Below are positions 43,909 through 52,560 of a stretch of DNA of 54,438 nucleotides, one piece after another. The stretch lies in NCBI RefSeq assembly GCF_020667845.1, contig NZ_JAFMPQ010000036.1, positions 1-54,438 of the forward strand, read 5' to 3'. The position numbers were made by a program, and so were the translations under genes. Each line of letters starts with the position of its first letter. Position 1 is the first letter of the stretch. The stretch is from Cognatishimia sp. F0-27 (GTDB taxonomy: Bacteria > Pseudomonadota > Alphaproteobacteria > Rhodobacterales > Rhodobacteraceae). The notes under the pieces are model-generated. The model searched no databases and was not told where the DNA came from. It saw only the letters and a program-made list of their open reading frames with translations.

Positions 43909-45714
43909 CTATTCTGCGGCCATGCCATCCGTGAACTGGAGCCGAGCCAGCCGGGCATAGAGCCCGCCTTCGGCCACAAGCGCGTCATGCGCGCCGGTCG
44001 CGACAATGCGGCCCTGATCCATCACGATGATGCGGTCGGCTTTTTTCACCGTTGCAAGGCGGTGGGCGACAATGACCGTCGTGCGTCCTTCCGCCAGCGC
44101 GTCGACGGCGGTTTGCACCGCGCGTTCGCTTTCTGCATCCAGCGCAGAGGTCGCCTCATCCAGAAGCAGAACGGGCGCGTCGCGCAAGATGGCACGCGCA
44201 ATGGCGATCCGCTGTTTCTGTCCGCCCGACAACATGACGCCCCGCTCTCCAACCCATGTTTCATAGCCCTCTGGCAGGGCCACAAGGAAGTCATGTGCGG
44301 CAGCGGCCTTGGCGGCGGCCTCGACTTCTGCGTCGCTGGCATCCGGACGGCCAAAGCGGATATTCTCGCGCGCTGTCGCCGCAAAAATCACCGGATCCTG
44401 CGGGACGAGCGCAAGATGCTTGCGAAAGTCAGTGCGAGAGAGGCTTTCAAGCGGCATTCCGTCAAGCCGGACGGTGCCGGAATCAGGGTCATAAAACCTC
44501 TGGATCATCTGGATCACGGTTGTCTTGCCGGCACCGGAAGGACCCACGAGCGCGACGGTCTCTCCCGGGGTGATCGTGAGGTTTACCGCGTCCAACGCGG
44601 CAATTCCCGGACGGGACGGGTAGGAGAAAGTCACGTTGTCAAACATGATCTCGCCACGCACGGGCGTTGGAAGAGTGGCCGGGTCGGGCTGGTCGCGGAC
44701 GCTGTCTTCGGCGTTGAGAAGCTCGACCAATCGCTCGGTCGCGCCGGCTGCGCGCTGCAATTCGCCGAACACCTCCGAAAGCGCGGCGACCGCGCCGGCG
44801 ACCATCACGGCATAGATCACGAACTGGATCAGGGTGCCGGCCGTCATACCGCCCGCGCGCACGTCCCATGCGCCGATCCACAGCACGCCGACAATGCCTG
44901 TGAACACCAGGAAGATCACAATCACCGTCATCAACGCGCGGGTCCAGATACGGCGCCGTGCGGCGTCGAAGCTTCTTTCGGTCACATCGGAAAAGGCCGT
45001 TTGCGATATCAATTCGTGCGTATAGGCCTGCACCGTCTGGACGGAGGTCAGCGCTTCCGAGGCATTGCCCGAGCTTTCCGCGATCCAGTCCTGGTTTTCG
45101 CGTGACAGCTTGCGCAGCCGCCGCCCGAGCACCATGATCGGGATGATCACCGCTGGCACGATCAACAGCACAAGCCCGGTGAGCTTCGGAGCCGTGATCA
45201 GCATAAGCACAAGTCCCCCGATGAACAGCAAGACGTTGCGCAAGGCGATGGAAATCGACGATCCGATCACCGACAGAATCAAGGTGGTGTCGGTGGTGAT
45301 CCGGCTGAGGACCTCGCCCGTCATGATCTTCTCATAGAAGGCGGGGCTGAGCGAGATGACCTTGTTGAAGACCGCTTTACGCACATCCGCGACGACCCGT
45401 TCGCCGAAGCGTGTCACCAGCGCGTAGCGCAACGCCGTGCCAAGCGCGAGAAGGGCCGCGATTCCGAGGGCCGCGCCGAAATACAGGTTGAGCAGCTCGC
45501 CCGATTTTGTGTTGAAATTGTCCACCACGCGCCGCACCGCCAAGGGCAGGACCAGCGAGACACCAGCTGTGGCCGTCAAGGCAAGCAGCGCCAAACCCAT
45601 CAAGAGCTTGTAGGGTCTCATGAACGGCCAGAGTGCCCGCAGAGCCCCGAGATTTCGTGACTTTTCGCGGTCTTCTGTCTTGTTGGGCCCGTTTGGGGTC
45701 GTTCTTCGGGCCAT
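43909..45714 (-). CDS. ABC exporter, fused membrane and ATPase domains (MsbA-like)
   Basis: The 601-residue half-transporter has six transmembrane helices (about 30-320) and a nucleotide-binding domain with Walker A GPSGAGKT, the signature LSGGQ in GVMLSGGQKQRIAIARA, Walker B VLLLDEATSALD and the H-loop VAHRLAT. It probably works as a homodimer exporting a lipid, drug or similar hydrophobic molecule; substrate cannot be read from sequence. GGAGG 5 nt upstream fixes the ATG at 45714 rather than an extension to 45750. It stands alone. Confidence 0.93.
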   Translation of the reverse strand: MARRTTPNGPNKTEDREKSRNLGALRALWPFMRPYKLLMGLALLALTATAGVSLVLPLAVRRVVDNFNTKSGELLNLYFGAALGIAALLALGTALRYALVTRFGERVVADVRKAVFNKVISLSPAFYEKIMTGEVLSRITTDTTLILSVIGSSISIALRNVLLFIGGLVLMLITAPKLTGLVLLIVPAVIIPIMVLGRRLRKLSRENQDWIAESSGNASEALTSVQTVQAYTHELISQTAFSDVTERSFDAARRRIWTRALMTVIVIFLVFTGIVGVLWIGAWDVRAGGMTAGTLIQFVIYAVMVAGAVAALSEVFGELQRAAGATERLVELLNAEDSVRDQPDPATLPTPVRGEIMFDNVTFSYPSRPGIAALDAVNLTITPGETVALVGPSGAGKTTVIQMIQRFYDPDSGTVRLDGMPLESLSRTDFRKHLALVPQDPVIFAATARENIRFGRPDASDAEVEAAAKAAAAHDFLVALPEGYETWVGERGVMLSGGQKQRIAIARAILRDAPVLLLDEATSALDAESERAVQTAVDALAEGRTTVIVAHRLATVKKADRIIVMDQGRIVATGAHDALVAEGGLYARLARLQFTDGMAAE

Positions 45715-46002
45715 GGGGCCTCCGTCCTTGCCTACGCAACGGTTTTTCAATGCCGGGCGCTGCGGGTCAAGCGCAGGATTGACGCGGTTACGGTCAAATC
45801 GACGCTGGTGCGACGATCACTGACCAGACCGTGACCCGATTACGGTAACTCGATCAGGAAGCAGACGGCGCGGGCGACGTAGACCGAACCCGTATCAGTT
45901 GCTTGGAAGTCCTGTGTCCAGATGCTGATTTTCTTTGAATAATCAGGAGCATACCGTTTGATCGGTATTCGATTTGCAGGCGATATGTCGGAAGAAAGTT
46001 TC

Positions 46003-46076
46003 TGGAGCGGGCGGCGGGAATCGAACCCGCGTCATTAGCTTGGAAGGCTAAGGTCTTACCACTACACAACGCCCGC
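46003..46076 (-). tRNA. tRNA-Gly (anticodon UCC)
   Basis: 74 nt with CCA encoded. The acceptor GCGGGCG pairs with CGCCCGC, the anticodon loop is CTTCCAA with TCC, and the T-arm is GCGGGTTCGATTCCCGC. An AT-richer stretch and accessory genes follow on its right, but no repeat of the tRNA 3' end was found to prove integration here. Confidence 0.97.
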
Positions 46077-46149
46077 TCAGCGAACACCCTCCTATGCTAT
46101 ACGCGAAAGAGGGTCAAGATCAGGAGCCACTCTGGAGTAGGAAAGAACC

Positions 46150-46845
46150 ATGAACAAACCAAGGGCCGTGATCATTGGTGCGGGTGCAGGGTTATCCGCT
46201 GCTGTTGCCCGCGATCTTTCGCAGGACCACGCATTGACGCTTGCTGCACGCGGTGGCGAACAGATGCGCGCTGTGGCAGAGGAGATCGGCGCCCGCTCCG
46301 TTCTTCTGGATGCGACGGACGAGGGCGCAGTGGCGCGGCTCTTCGACGAACTTCCAGAGGCGCCGCGCGTCGTGGTCTACAACCCCTCGGCGAGGGTGCG
46401 GGGACCGGTTGCGGAACTGCCGGTGGAAGAGGTCCGCCGGGCCGTCGACGTGACGGCGATTGGCGCGTTCATCTGCGGCAAACATGCCGCGCGGCGCATG
46501 CTCGAAGCAGAGCCGCTGGATGGGGTGCGCGGCACGATCCTCTTTACCGGGGCCTCGGCGGGGGTGAAGGGCTTCCCGCAGTCCGCGCCCTTCGCCATGG
46601 GCAAGTTTGCGCAGCGAGGCCTCGCCGAGAGTATGGCGCGGGAGCTGCATCCGCAGGGCATTCACGTGGTATGGATCAACATCGACGGTGCGATCCTGAA
46701 CCCGGGTCGGGTGGAGCCTGCGGACAAGCCGGGGTCGATGCTGCGCCCCGAGGCGATCGCCCGCACCTACCGGCACCTGATCGAACAGGACCGCAGCGCT
46801 TGGACGAATGAGGTCGCCCTGCGGCCTTGGCTCGAGCGTTTCTGA
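46150..46845 (+). CDS. SDR-family protein lacking the catalytic Tyr
   Basis: The 231-residue Rossmann-fold protein has the nucleotide loop IIGAGAGLSAAVA (Gly10, 12, 14) and TGASAG with Ser136. The YxxxK active site reads F148-A-M-G-K152, so the proton-donating Tyr is Phe. The NNAG motif is also changed (YNPSA), and the Asn of the tetrad is not evident. It may bind NAD(P) without normal dehydrogenase activity or belong to an SDR subgroup with a different mechanism. The ATG at 46150 has GTAGGAAAG upstream. It is a single gene next to tRNA-Gly. Confidence 0.85.
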   Translation: MNKPRAVIIGAGAGLSAAVARDLSQDHALTLAARGGEQMRAVAEEIGARSVLLDATDEGAVARLFDELPEAPRVVVYNPSARVRGPVAELPVEEVRRAVDVTAIGAFICGKHAARRMLEAEPLDGVRGTILFTGASAGVKGFPQSAPFAMGKFAQRGLAESMARELHPQGIHVVWINIDGAILNPGRVEPADKPGSMLRPEAIARTYRHLIEQDRSAWTNEVALRPWLERF

Positions 46846-47026
46846 AGATATGAGACCCATGCCGGTGTGCTTGCTTCGGCGGCCTCGGATAATCACAGTT
46901 ATGGTCGAAACGCGACGCATGCCAAGGTGCTCTGCGCTACAGTGCAACGTTCCTGAATTGGTCGTTTGCTTCAGCGACATACGAGTGCATAAAGGAACCC
47001 ATCTTAGAAGCATTTGCTTGCCATGA

Positions 47027-48082
47027 CTATTCAGATGGAGCGAATTCGATCTTCTGATCAGGAAAGGAATCTCGCAAGTTTTTCATTGCCTGAAGCCATG
47101 TAGGGCCGCCCCACTGGTTTATGAAAGCATACGTACGATTATCGAAATATAGCAGTTCTTCTTCACCGCAGAACAATCGGGTGCGAGTAAAACTGAGCTC
47201 CATCTTTTGCCGTGTTTCTTGGGCAAGCGTATAGAATTCGTCAGCGTTCACTGCGCCGCTGACTGAAACAAGAGAACGATCAATCGACTGACCAAGGTGT
47301 TTTGCAACGTCCTCCGGTGCAAAGCCATTTTCAACCAAATAGCGGAATGTCTGATAGATCGCGTGCCGCTTTCGCAAACCTAGTATTTTACGCCCACCGA
47401 GCGTCACATCATACTTCGTCCAATCCGAGCGCGCCTTTCGCTCTTTACGCTTCTTTTCGGTTACTCGTATCTGATATTCAGCCATCTCAGGAAGTGGGAT
47501 GATCTGTTGGACATCCACAAAAACTCGACTTTCATGGTCGTATGGCTGGAGTCGCACACATCGAATATCAATATCACGCTCAATCAACCAAAGAACGGAT
47601 GTCGTCAATTCACGAGCGAATTCAGCGGAGGCAAGAACGATGCGCACATCCTGGGCGAAGGCGTCCTCATCAGGTTCATCCCAACCGAGGAAATCCAATA
47701 ATTCACTTCGCGCATCGACATCGGAGCAGCCTATCTGTCCTTGGTAACGAGCGAAGACGTCTACGGCTTGATCAAAGGTCATGGTCGAGACCATCGCAGC
47801 ATAGCGGATCGCTTGGAGTTCCATATGCCCGCCGTCTTCAGTACGCTTGAGTTCAACTACGACGAGATTGGCATCGCGATCAATGCCATGGAGGTCGATA
47901 CGACGTCGCGATTCGTCCCATTCCCCGAACTCTTCCGCGATAACCAGCGTGTCGGGTGCGACAACAGAGATGTTCGCTCGCAGAAGGCGTTGAAGATCAC
48001 GCCGTTCCTGTAGTTCCATCTGACTGAATGTGGTCTTGATCAGTGGGCGAATTTCTTCTTGGGCAAACTCGTATATAGGCAT
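47027..48082 (-). CDS. PD-(D/E)XK nuclease, NucS-like, lone accessory gene
   Basis: The 351-residue protein has a nuclease core: R-R-I-D63-L-H-G-I-D followed by LVVVE77-L-K79 and a downstream Q90 (MELQAIRYAAM). This is the D...E-x-K...Q-x-x-x-Y pattern of the NucS/DUF91 and RecB-like PD-(D/E)XK clade. The C-terminal half (about 215-351) has a basic region (RVTEKKRKERKARSDW) and an unassigned domain with GPTWLQAMKNLRD. The surrounding DNA is clearly AT-richer than the core genes, indicating transfer. Defence, repair or restriction are possible roles; no partner gene is visible. Confidence 0.7.
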   Translation of the reverse strand: MPIYEFAQEEIRPLIKTTFSQMELQERRDLQRLLRANISVVAPDTLVIAEEFGEWDESRRRIDLHGIDRDANLVVVELKRTEDGGHMELQAIRYAAMVSTMTFDQAVDVFARYQGQIGCSDVDARSELLDFLGWDEPDEDAFAQDVRIVLASAEFARELTTSVLWLIERDIDIRCVRLQPYDHESRVFVDVQQIIPLPEMAEYQIRVTEKKRKERKARSDWTKYDVTLGGRKILGLRKRHAIYQTFRYLVENGFAPEDVAKHLGQSIDRSLVSVSGAVNADEFYTLAQETRQKMELSFTRTRLFCGEEELLYFDNRTYAFINQWGGPTWLQAMKNLRDSFPDQKIEFAPSE

Positions 48083-48541
48083 TTGCGATCCCTACCTTTC
48101 TGACGACTCAATGGACGTACATGCCAATGGCCACACACCATCACCAATCACGGCCATAACGGACCCGGGAGTAGACTGTACCCAATGACTGTTTTCAGAC
48201 AACATGTATTGTTGCTGTTTTCAGGCAATGTCCCTAGAATCCGATGTGCCGCAATACATGACGCTAAAGCCAGAAACTTCTCCAATGTCAGGCCAAAATG
48301 CTCTTAGTCGTTGGCGACTCGGGCCGAATTTTTCCAGTGCGCAGAACAGTATCGTTTTCTGCGCTTTGATTGTCTTATCCGCTTCACAACATGGCGGGGT
48401 AAGCTGCGCCTTCAACTAATCAAAAACCCATCTACAATCCAACGATATGCGACAAACAAATGGGTGGATGTCCGTTCGGGGCCATAAAAGCACCTTGTCA
48501 GAAAACCTTCGCGTGGTGCGAACCGAATTGTCGATCAGGAC
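48083..48541. other. 459-bp AT-richer gap with a direct repeat
   Basis: This lies upstream of the nuclease gene and downstream of the TRAP permease gene. It contains the 26-bp-spaced direct repeat at 48189-48228 and the small inverted repeat caaca / tgttg (48200-48214). Short frames exist (for example 48204-48419) but look non-coding. Composition suggests foreign DNA. Confidence 0.5.
48189..48228. repeat. Direct repeat ctgttttcag[a/g]caa, two copies
   Basis: ctgttttcagacaa (48189-48202) and ctgttttcaggcaa (48215-48228) differ at one of 14 positions and start 26 bp apart. Between them caacatgtattgttg forms a small inverted repeat. It could be a regulatory or recombination site, or a remnant. 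Confidence 0.55.
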
Positions 48542-50887
48542 TCATTCTTGCTGCTGCGTTCTGCTTCGCAAATAGTGCACGGCCACCAAAACGCAGGCCA
48601 GAAGCCCTCCGACGGATATGATCAATGGCGTCTTCCAGAGAATGAGTATCGCTGCGAGAATTCGCAATGACATTTCCCAACCGGATAGTGCTGTATGATC
48701 GTAGCGGGCCAGAGCGGAGGCCAACAGGTATAGCGCCACAAAGAGCCGGAGGAGGAGCAACGCAAGCGCCCCGAGGTCAGTTTCGCCTGAATATCCTTCC
48801 ATGAACACACGCCGTCCGGTTTCATCGGCGATCGTGACGGCCTCGGGTATCAGCAACAATTCGGGGTACCAGGCAAACACAAATGGGATCGTGAACATGA
48901 CGATGCCCACGCGCACCGCCGAAAATGCGGTACGCATGGGTTCTGACCCTGTGATCGACGACGCGGCAAAGGCGGCGACCGCAACCGGCGGCGTAATGGC
49001 CGAGGCCACGGCGAAATAGAAGACGAACATATTTGCGGTGAAGAAGCTGACACCGAGCTGCGCCAGAAGCGGCCCAAGAAGCAGGGCGACGTTCACGTAA
49101 GCCGGAACGGTTGGCATCCCCATGCCCAGAAGGATTGCGCAGAACATGGCGCAAACCAGGGCGAGCATCAGATAAACGCCGCCGGCTATCTGGATCTCAT
49201 ACCCCAGAATGCGGATCGACGTGACCTGCTCCAGCCACGTCGTGACTGCGCGGGTCAGCTCGCCCGTCAGGCCACTCTCGTTCAGGAAAGCCGCGATGAT
49301 CGACACCGCGAAGAGCAAGAGAAACAAGCGCGATATGAGAATGCCACCCTCGCCAAGGGCGATTGCAATCTTGCGGGGGTGCGCGCGCGTTTCTGGATCA
49401 AGAAGCATCAGAGGCAGCAGGATCGCCACGGCCCACCAACCCGCCGACACGGCGTCACCAGTTGCATTGACGATGGTTTGTACGACCGCATCAGGAAGCA
49501 CAAAGGCGATCCAGCTTTCTCCGATCGCATCCTTGTTCCCCAGAAGCAGGAACAGGATCACCAATATGGGCAGGAAGATGATCCAGAGGTTCCGCCAGTC
49601 TTGCCGTTTCATGATCAAATCGTCAGGGATGGTCCGCATCGGCTCGACTCTTTCGCGACGGGCCTGGAACATGACCGCGAGGAAGATCGAGAAGAAGAAC
49701 GCGATGGCCGGGATGAAGGCTGCTGTGATGACCTTGGTGTACGGCACTGCGGTCAGTGCGACGAGGACAAAGGCTGCAATTCCCATGACCGGTGGCATGA
49801 TCTGCCCACCTGAAGAGGCCGCCGCCTCAACCCCGCCTGCGAATTGCGGAGAAAAGCCATTGCGCCGCATCATCGGGATGGTGAGCCGACCGGTCGAGAG
49901 CACATTCGTGACCGGCCCACCGGTGATCGTGCCAAACATGGCCGAGGAGACAATCGCGGCATGCGCGGGGCCGCCGCGCAGGTTCCGCGTCAGGCGCACA
50001 GCGAGTTTGATCAGGGACGTGCCGCCCGCCGATGATCCGAAAAGCGCGCCCAGCACAACGTAGGGGAACACCTGGTTTATGATGATATCCATGAACCGGC
50101 CCATAAACCCATCGGGCGTGATGAACACATTTGTGGCCTTCTGGATCGCCGCGGCCAGCGCGTCTCCTCCATCCGCGCCCAGTTTGGTCAGGAGGAAGTT
50201 GTTGTCGCTCAGATCGAAGACCCACACGAGGGCTGTCGAAACGGTGTAGAGCACGACAATGCTCGCCACGATGACCAGCGGCAGTCCCCAGACGCGCACG
50301 TTGTAAAGAAAGAACAAAAGGATGATGGTGAACAGCAGCGGCAGAACCCAGAGACCCAGACGGGCCTGGCAGGCAGGCACCTCGGCGTCGAGGGTCATGC
50401 CGGGGATCAGATTGACGGATCGCGCCATCGCTTCTTCGATCAATCGGGCCCGTTCGCCCGTGATCTGGTCCACCAGACAGACGGAATCGATTTCGATCCA
50501 GAATCCCACCGCGCCAGCCAGTGCTGCAAAAATGAGACCGACATCCAACACAAGACCCAACCACGCGCGCTCCGGACGCGTCGTGCGCCATGTGCGATAA
50601 AGGCTCGCGTCGAGTGCGACGATCACCATCATCAGCACGAAGACCGGCGGAAAGAAGAATTCGGTCGGAAAGCCGGAAATGCGGAAGAACCGGATGCCAG
50701 TGATCTCGCGCGCCCAATCCTGTAGTCCCGGGATTTCGGGCAGGGTGTTGAGCATACCCACAAACACAAGAACAAATGCAAGGAACAGCGCGATGCGCTG
50801 TCCCCTGGGTTTCATGCTCTGTGCGTCGGTCATGGGTGCCCCGGAAGCGCTGAGGTCTTCAGGGACGGGCGCAATCGGCGACCGCAT
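48542..50887 (-). CDS. TRAP transporter, fused small/large permease (TAXI type)
   Basis: The 781-residue inner membrane protein joins a DctQ-like 4-helix part (about 35-250) to a DctM-like permease (about 270-720) with typical blocks FGSSAGGTSLIKLAVRLTRN, SSAMFGTITGGPVTNVLSTG and AAASSGGQIMPPVMG. Fused permeases of this length pair with TAXI binding proteins, and the TAXI gene lies directly upstream. The start at 50887 has AAGAGG 6 nt upstream and overlaps the TAXI gene by 29 nt; an ATG at 50833 is a serious alternative. The pair imports an organic anion with Na or H symport. Confidence 0.92.
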   Translation of the reverse strand: MRSPIAPVPEDLSASGAPMTDAQSMKPRGQRIALFLAFVLVFVGMLNTLPEIPGLQDWAREITGIRFFRISGFPTEFFFPPVFVLMMVIVALDASLYRTWRTTRPERAWLGLVLDVGLIFAALAGAVGFWIEIDSVCLVDQITGERARLIEEAMARSVNLIPGMTLDAEVPACQARLGLWVLPLLFTIILLFFLYNVRVWGLPLVIVASIVVLYTVSTALVWVFDLSDNNFLLTKLGADGGDALAAAIQKATNVFITPDGFMGRFMDIIINQVFPYVVLGALFGSSAGGTSLIKLAVRLTRNLRGGPAHAAIVSSAMFGTITGGPVTNVLSTGRLTIPMMRRNGFSPQFAGGVEAAASSGGQIMPPVMGIAAFVLVALTAVPYTKVITAAFIPAIAFFFSIFLAVMFQARRERVEPMRTIPDDLIMKRQDWRNLWIIFLPILVILFLLLGNKDAIGESWIAFVLPDAVVQTIVNATGDAVSAGWWAVAILLPLMLLDPETRAHPRKIAIALGEGGILISRLFLLLFAVSIIAAFLNESGLTGELTRAVTTWLEQVTSIRILGYEIQIAGGVYLMLALVCAMFCAILLGMGMPTVPAYVNVALLLGPLLAQLGVSFFTANMFVFYFAVASAITPPVAVAAFAASSITGSEPMRTAFSAVRVGIVMFTIPFVFAWYPELLLIPEAVTIADETGRRVFMEGYSGETDLGALALLLLRLFVALYLLASALARYDHTALSGWEMSLRILAAILILWKTPLIISVGGLLACVLVAVHYLRSRTQQQE

Positions 50888-51914
50888 GTCCGGCCTCTTC
50901 ATAGGCGCGGATCGCACCGGGGTGCATCGTCAGGGCGACGGCGCCACAAATGCCCTGGGGCGCGCCTTCAATGTCGCCGAAGCTCAGGAAGAGGTATGGG
51001 CCGCGCGGCGATCCCGTCAGAAACCGCTCCTGCCCCGCCAGATAGGCCTTGGTGATTTGATAGGCCAGTTCTTCGTCCATGGAGGCCGGAACGATCTGCG
51101 CAAACGCCAACGCAAATGTATCGAAGGTATCGTCATCGGTGACAATCTTGATGTCATTGCCGGCATAGGCGGCGCGATATTCGTCCACCGAAATGGAATA
51201 GGCGACGTTGCCGGGCGCGTTTACAATCTGCCGCCCGAGCTCGCTGTTCAGAATATCTGAAGGAATATCGTAGAGCGTCGTGCCACCCGCTGCGGCGATG
51301 GCGATCTGCCGGCCGGAGGGCAAGCCTTCCGGAAGCGTCCAGCCGTCGACCGCACCGCCCGTAATTGTTGAAACCGTATCCGGCCAAGGCGTTTGGACGC
51401 CTTCATAGCCTTCGCCATCCTTCAAACCGCTGAGCAACTGAATCGCTGCGCGACCCGTCGTCAACGCCGCACCACGCGGCGGGCCGTTGTAGATGCGCTT
51501 GCCCTCGATGTCGTCCGGGCTTTGAATGGTGCCGCTGTTGTAATGGCCAAAGATCTGAGCCGACGGTGCGGAAAAGAACAGCGCCCGCAAATTGCCAGCC
51601 AGCTCAGCTCCCCGCTCAGCGCCCAGGCCGGAATAGGGGCCTACGCCACGGGACAGCAGAAATGGCAGGATCAAGGGGGCCGGTGCCATATCCAGTTGGC
51701 CTTCGGCCACGGCCTGCACCGAATTCGTGAGTGTGGCGCCTTCGGTGATCTGCATCGTGGCAACGCCCGCTGCATCCAGAACAGCCGCCAGGGTTGTATC
51801 AATGTAATGCGGGGTCGACCCGGGCGAAGTTGTCTCTGCCGTAAGTGTCGCTTGCGCAAAACCGGCGGCTGGCAACGCGGCCAAAATCGCCCCGGCGATG
51901 GTATTTCTGATCAT
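50859..51914 (-). CDS. TAXI-family TRAP solute-binding protein
   Basis: The 351-residue periplasmic precursor has a signal peptide (AGAILAALPAAGFAQA) and the TAXI binding fold: SPGSTPHYIDTTLAAVLDA near the N-terminus, then GPPRGAALTTGRAAIQLLSG, where G-P-P-R/G-S-G is usual for substrate contact. Start at 51914 with GGGAGGA upstream is preferred to an extension to 52115. It precedes the permease on the same strand and is divergent from the marR-sulfatase operon, sharing a regulatory region with it. Ligand unknown; substrates of TAXI systems include glutamate and other organic anions. Confidence 0.92.
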   Translation of the reverse strand: MIRNTIAGAILAALPAAGFAQATLTAETTSPGSTPHYIDTTLAAVLDAAGVATMQITEGATLTNSVQAVAEGQLDMAPAPLILPFLLSRGVGPYSGLGAERGAELAGNLRALFFSAPSAQIFGHYNSGTIQSPDDIEGKRIYNGPPRGAALTTGRAAIQLLSGLKDGEGYEGVQTPWPDTVSTITGGAVDGWTLPEGLPSGRQIAIAAAGGTTLYDIPSDILNSELGRQIVNAPGNVAYSISVDEYRAAYAGNDIKIVTDDDTFDTFALAFAQIVPASMDEELAYQITKAYLAGQERFLTGSPRGPYLFLSFGDIEGAPQGICGAVALTMHPGAIRAYEEAGHAVADCARP

Positions 51915-51992
51915 GGCGTCCTCCCAATGCAGCGCCGTAGCGCAGGCAAATGACCCGCTTGTTGCGGGTTTTCCTTGCGCATCGTTACAAAA

Positions 51993-52012
51993 ATTATGTG
52001 ACTTGTCACGTA
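51993..52012. promoter_or_regulatory. 20-bp near-perfect palindrome, candidate MarR operator
   Basis: ttatgtgac TT gtcacgtaa is a 9-bp inverted repeat with one mismatch and a 2-nt centre, located in the 136-bp divergent region between the TAXI gene and marR, 38 bp before the marR ATG. Size and AT-rich ends fit MarR-family operators. One site could control both directions. Confidence 0.65.
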
Positions 52013-52050
52013 AAAGTTTTGCTGATCTTATCCCTTTGTACGGAGGCCAC

Positions 52051-52560
52051 ATGACAAACCACACCAAACCTAGGCCAGACAGGGTCAAAGCCCGCCAGCT
52101 TGAACAGAACCGCAATCTGTTCGGCCGCCTGTCAGCAGCATCCTTGGCCTCCCGCGTTCAGGCGCAACGCATGCTGAAATCTGCCGGAGATCTGTCCATT
52201 ACCGAATGGCGGGTCCTGTGGGATCTGGCGGAGGCCGGTCCGCTGACCGTGACCGAAATGGCCGCAATTCAGCGTACCGATCACGCCCTGATCAGCCGCG
52301 CGATTCCCGTGATGGTCCGCAAAGGATATGTGACCACGACCATCAGTCAGGCCGATCGCAGGGCGTCCCTGATTGAGCTGACCGACCATGGGCGCGAGGT
52401 TTTCACACGGACCTCGGTCGTCATGTCGGCCCGCCGCGCGGCCCTGTCGCGGACCTTTTCGGAAGAAGAGGTAAACACCTTCATCGGGCTCATCGACCGT
52501 TTCGAAGCCTTTGTCGAAGCCCCTTTGACCGAAAACCTGAAAACCGAGGCTACGCCATGA
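52051..52560 (+). CDS. MarR-family transcriptional regulator
   Basis: The 169-residue winged-helix protein has LSITEWRVLWDLAEAGPLTV, the recognition helix QRTDHALISRAIPVMVRKGY, and a wing with SQADRRASLIELTDHG (D-R-R signature). GGAGG upstream fixes the ATG at 52051. Its stop overlaps the sulfatase start by 4 nt (ATGA at 52557-52560), so regulator and enzyme are translationally coupled. A likely operator lies just upstream. It probably senses the transported or hydrolysed substrate and controls both divergent units. Confidence 0.9.
   Translation: MTNHTKPRPDRVKARQLEQNRNLFGRLSAASLASRVQAQRMLKSAGDLSITEWRVLWDLAEAGPLTVTEMAAIQRTDHALISRAIPVMVRKGYVTTTISQADRRASLIELTDHGREVFTRTSVVMSARRAALSRTFSEEEVNTFIGLIDRFEAFVEAPLTENLKTEATP

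Noticed and set aside
46003-48541. Proven integration at tRNA-Gly
   Set aside because: The composition shift is visible, but no copy of the tRNA 3' end or integrase gene was found, so integration is only suspected.
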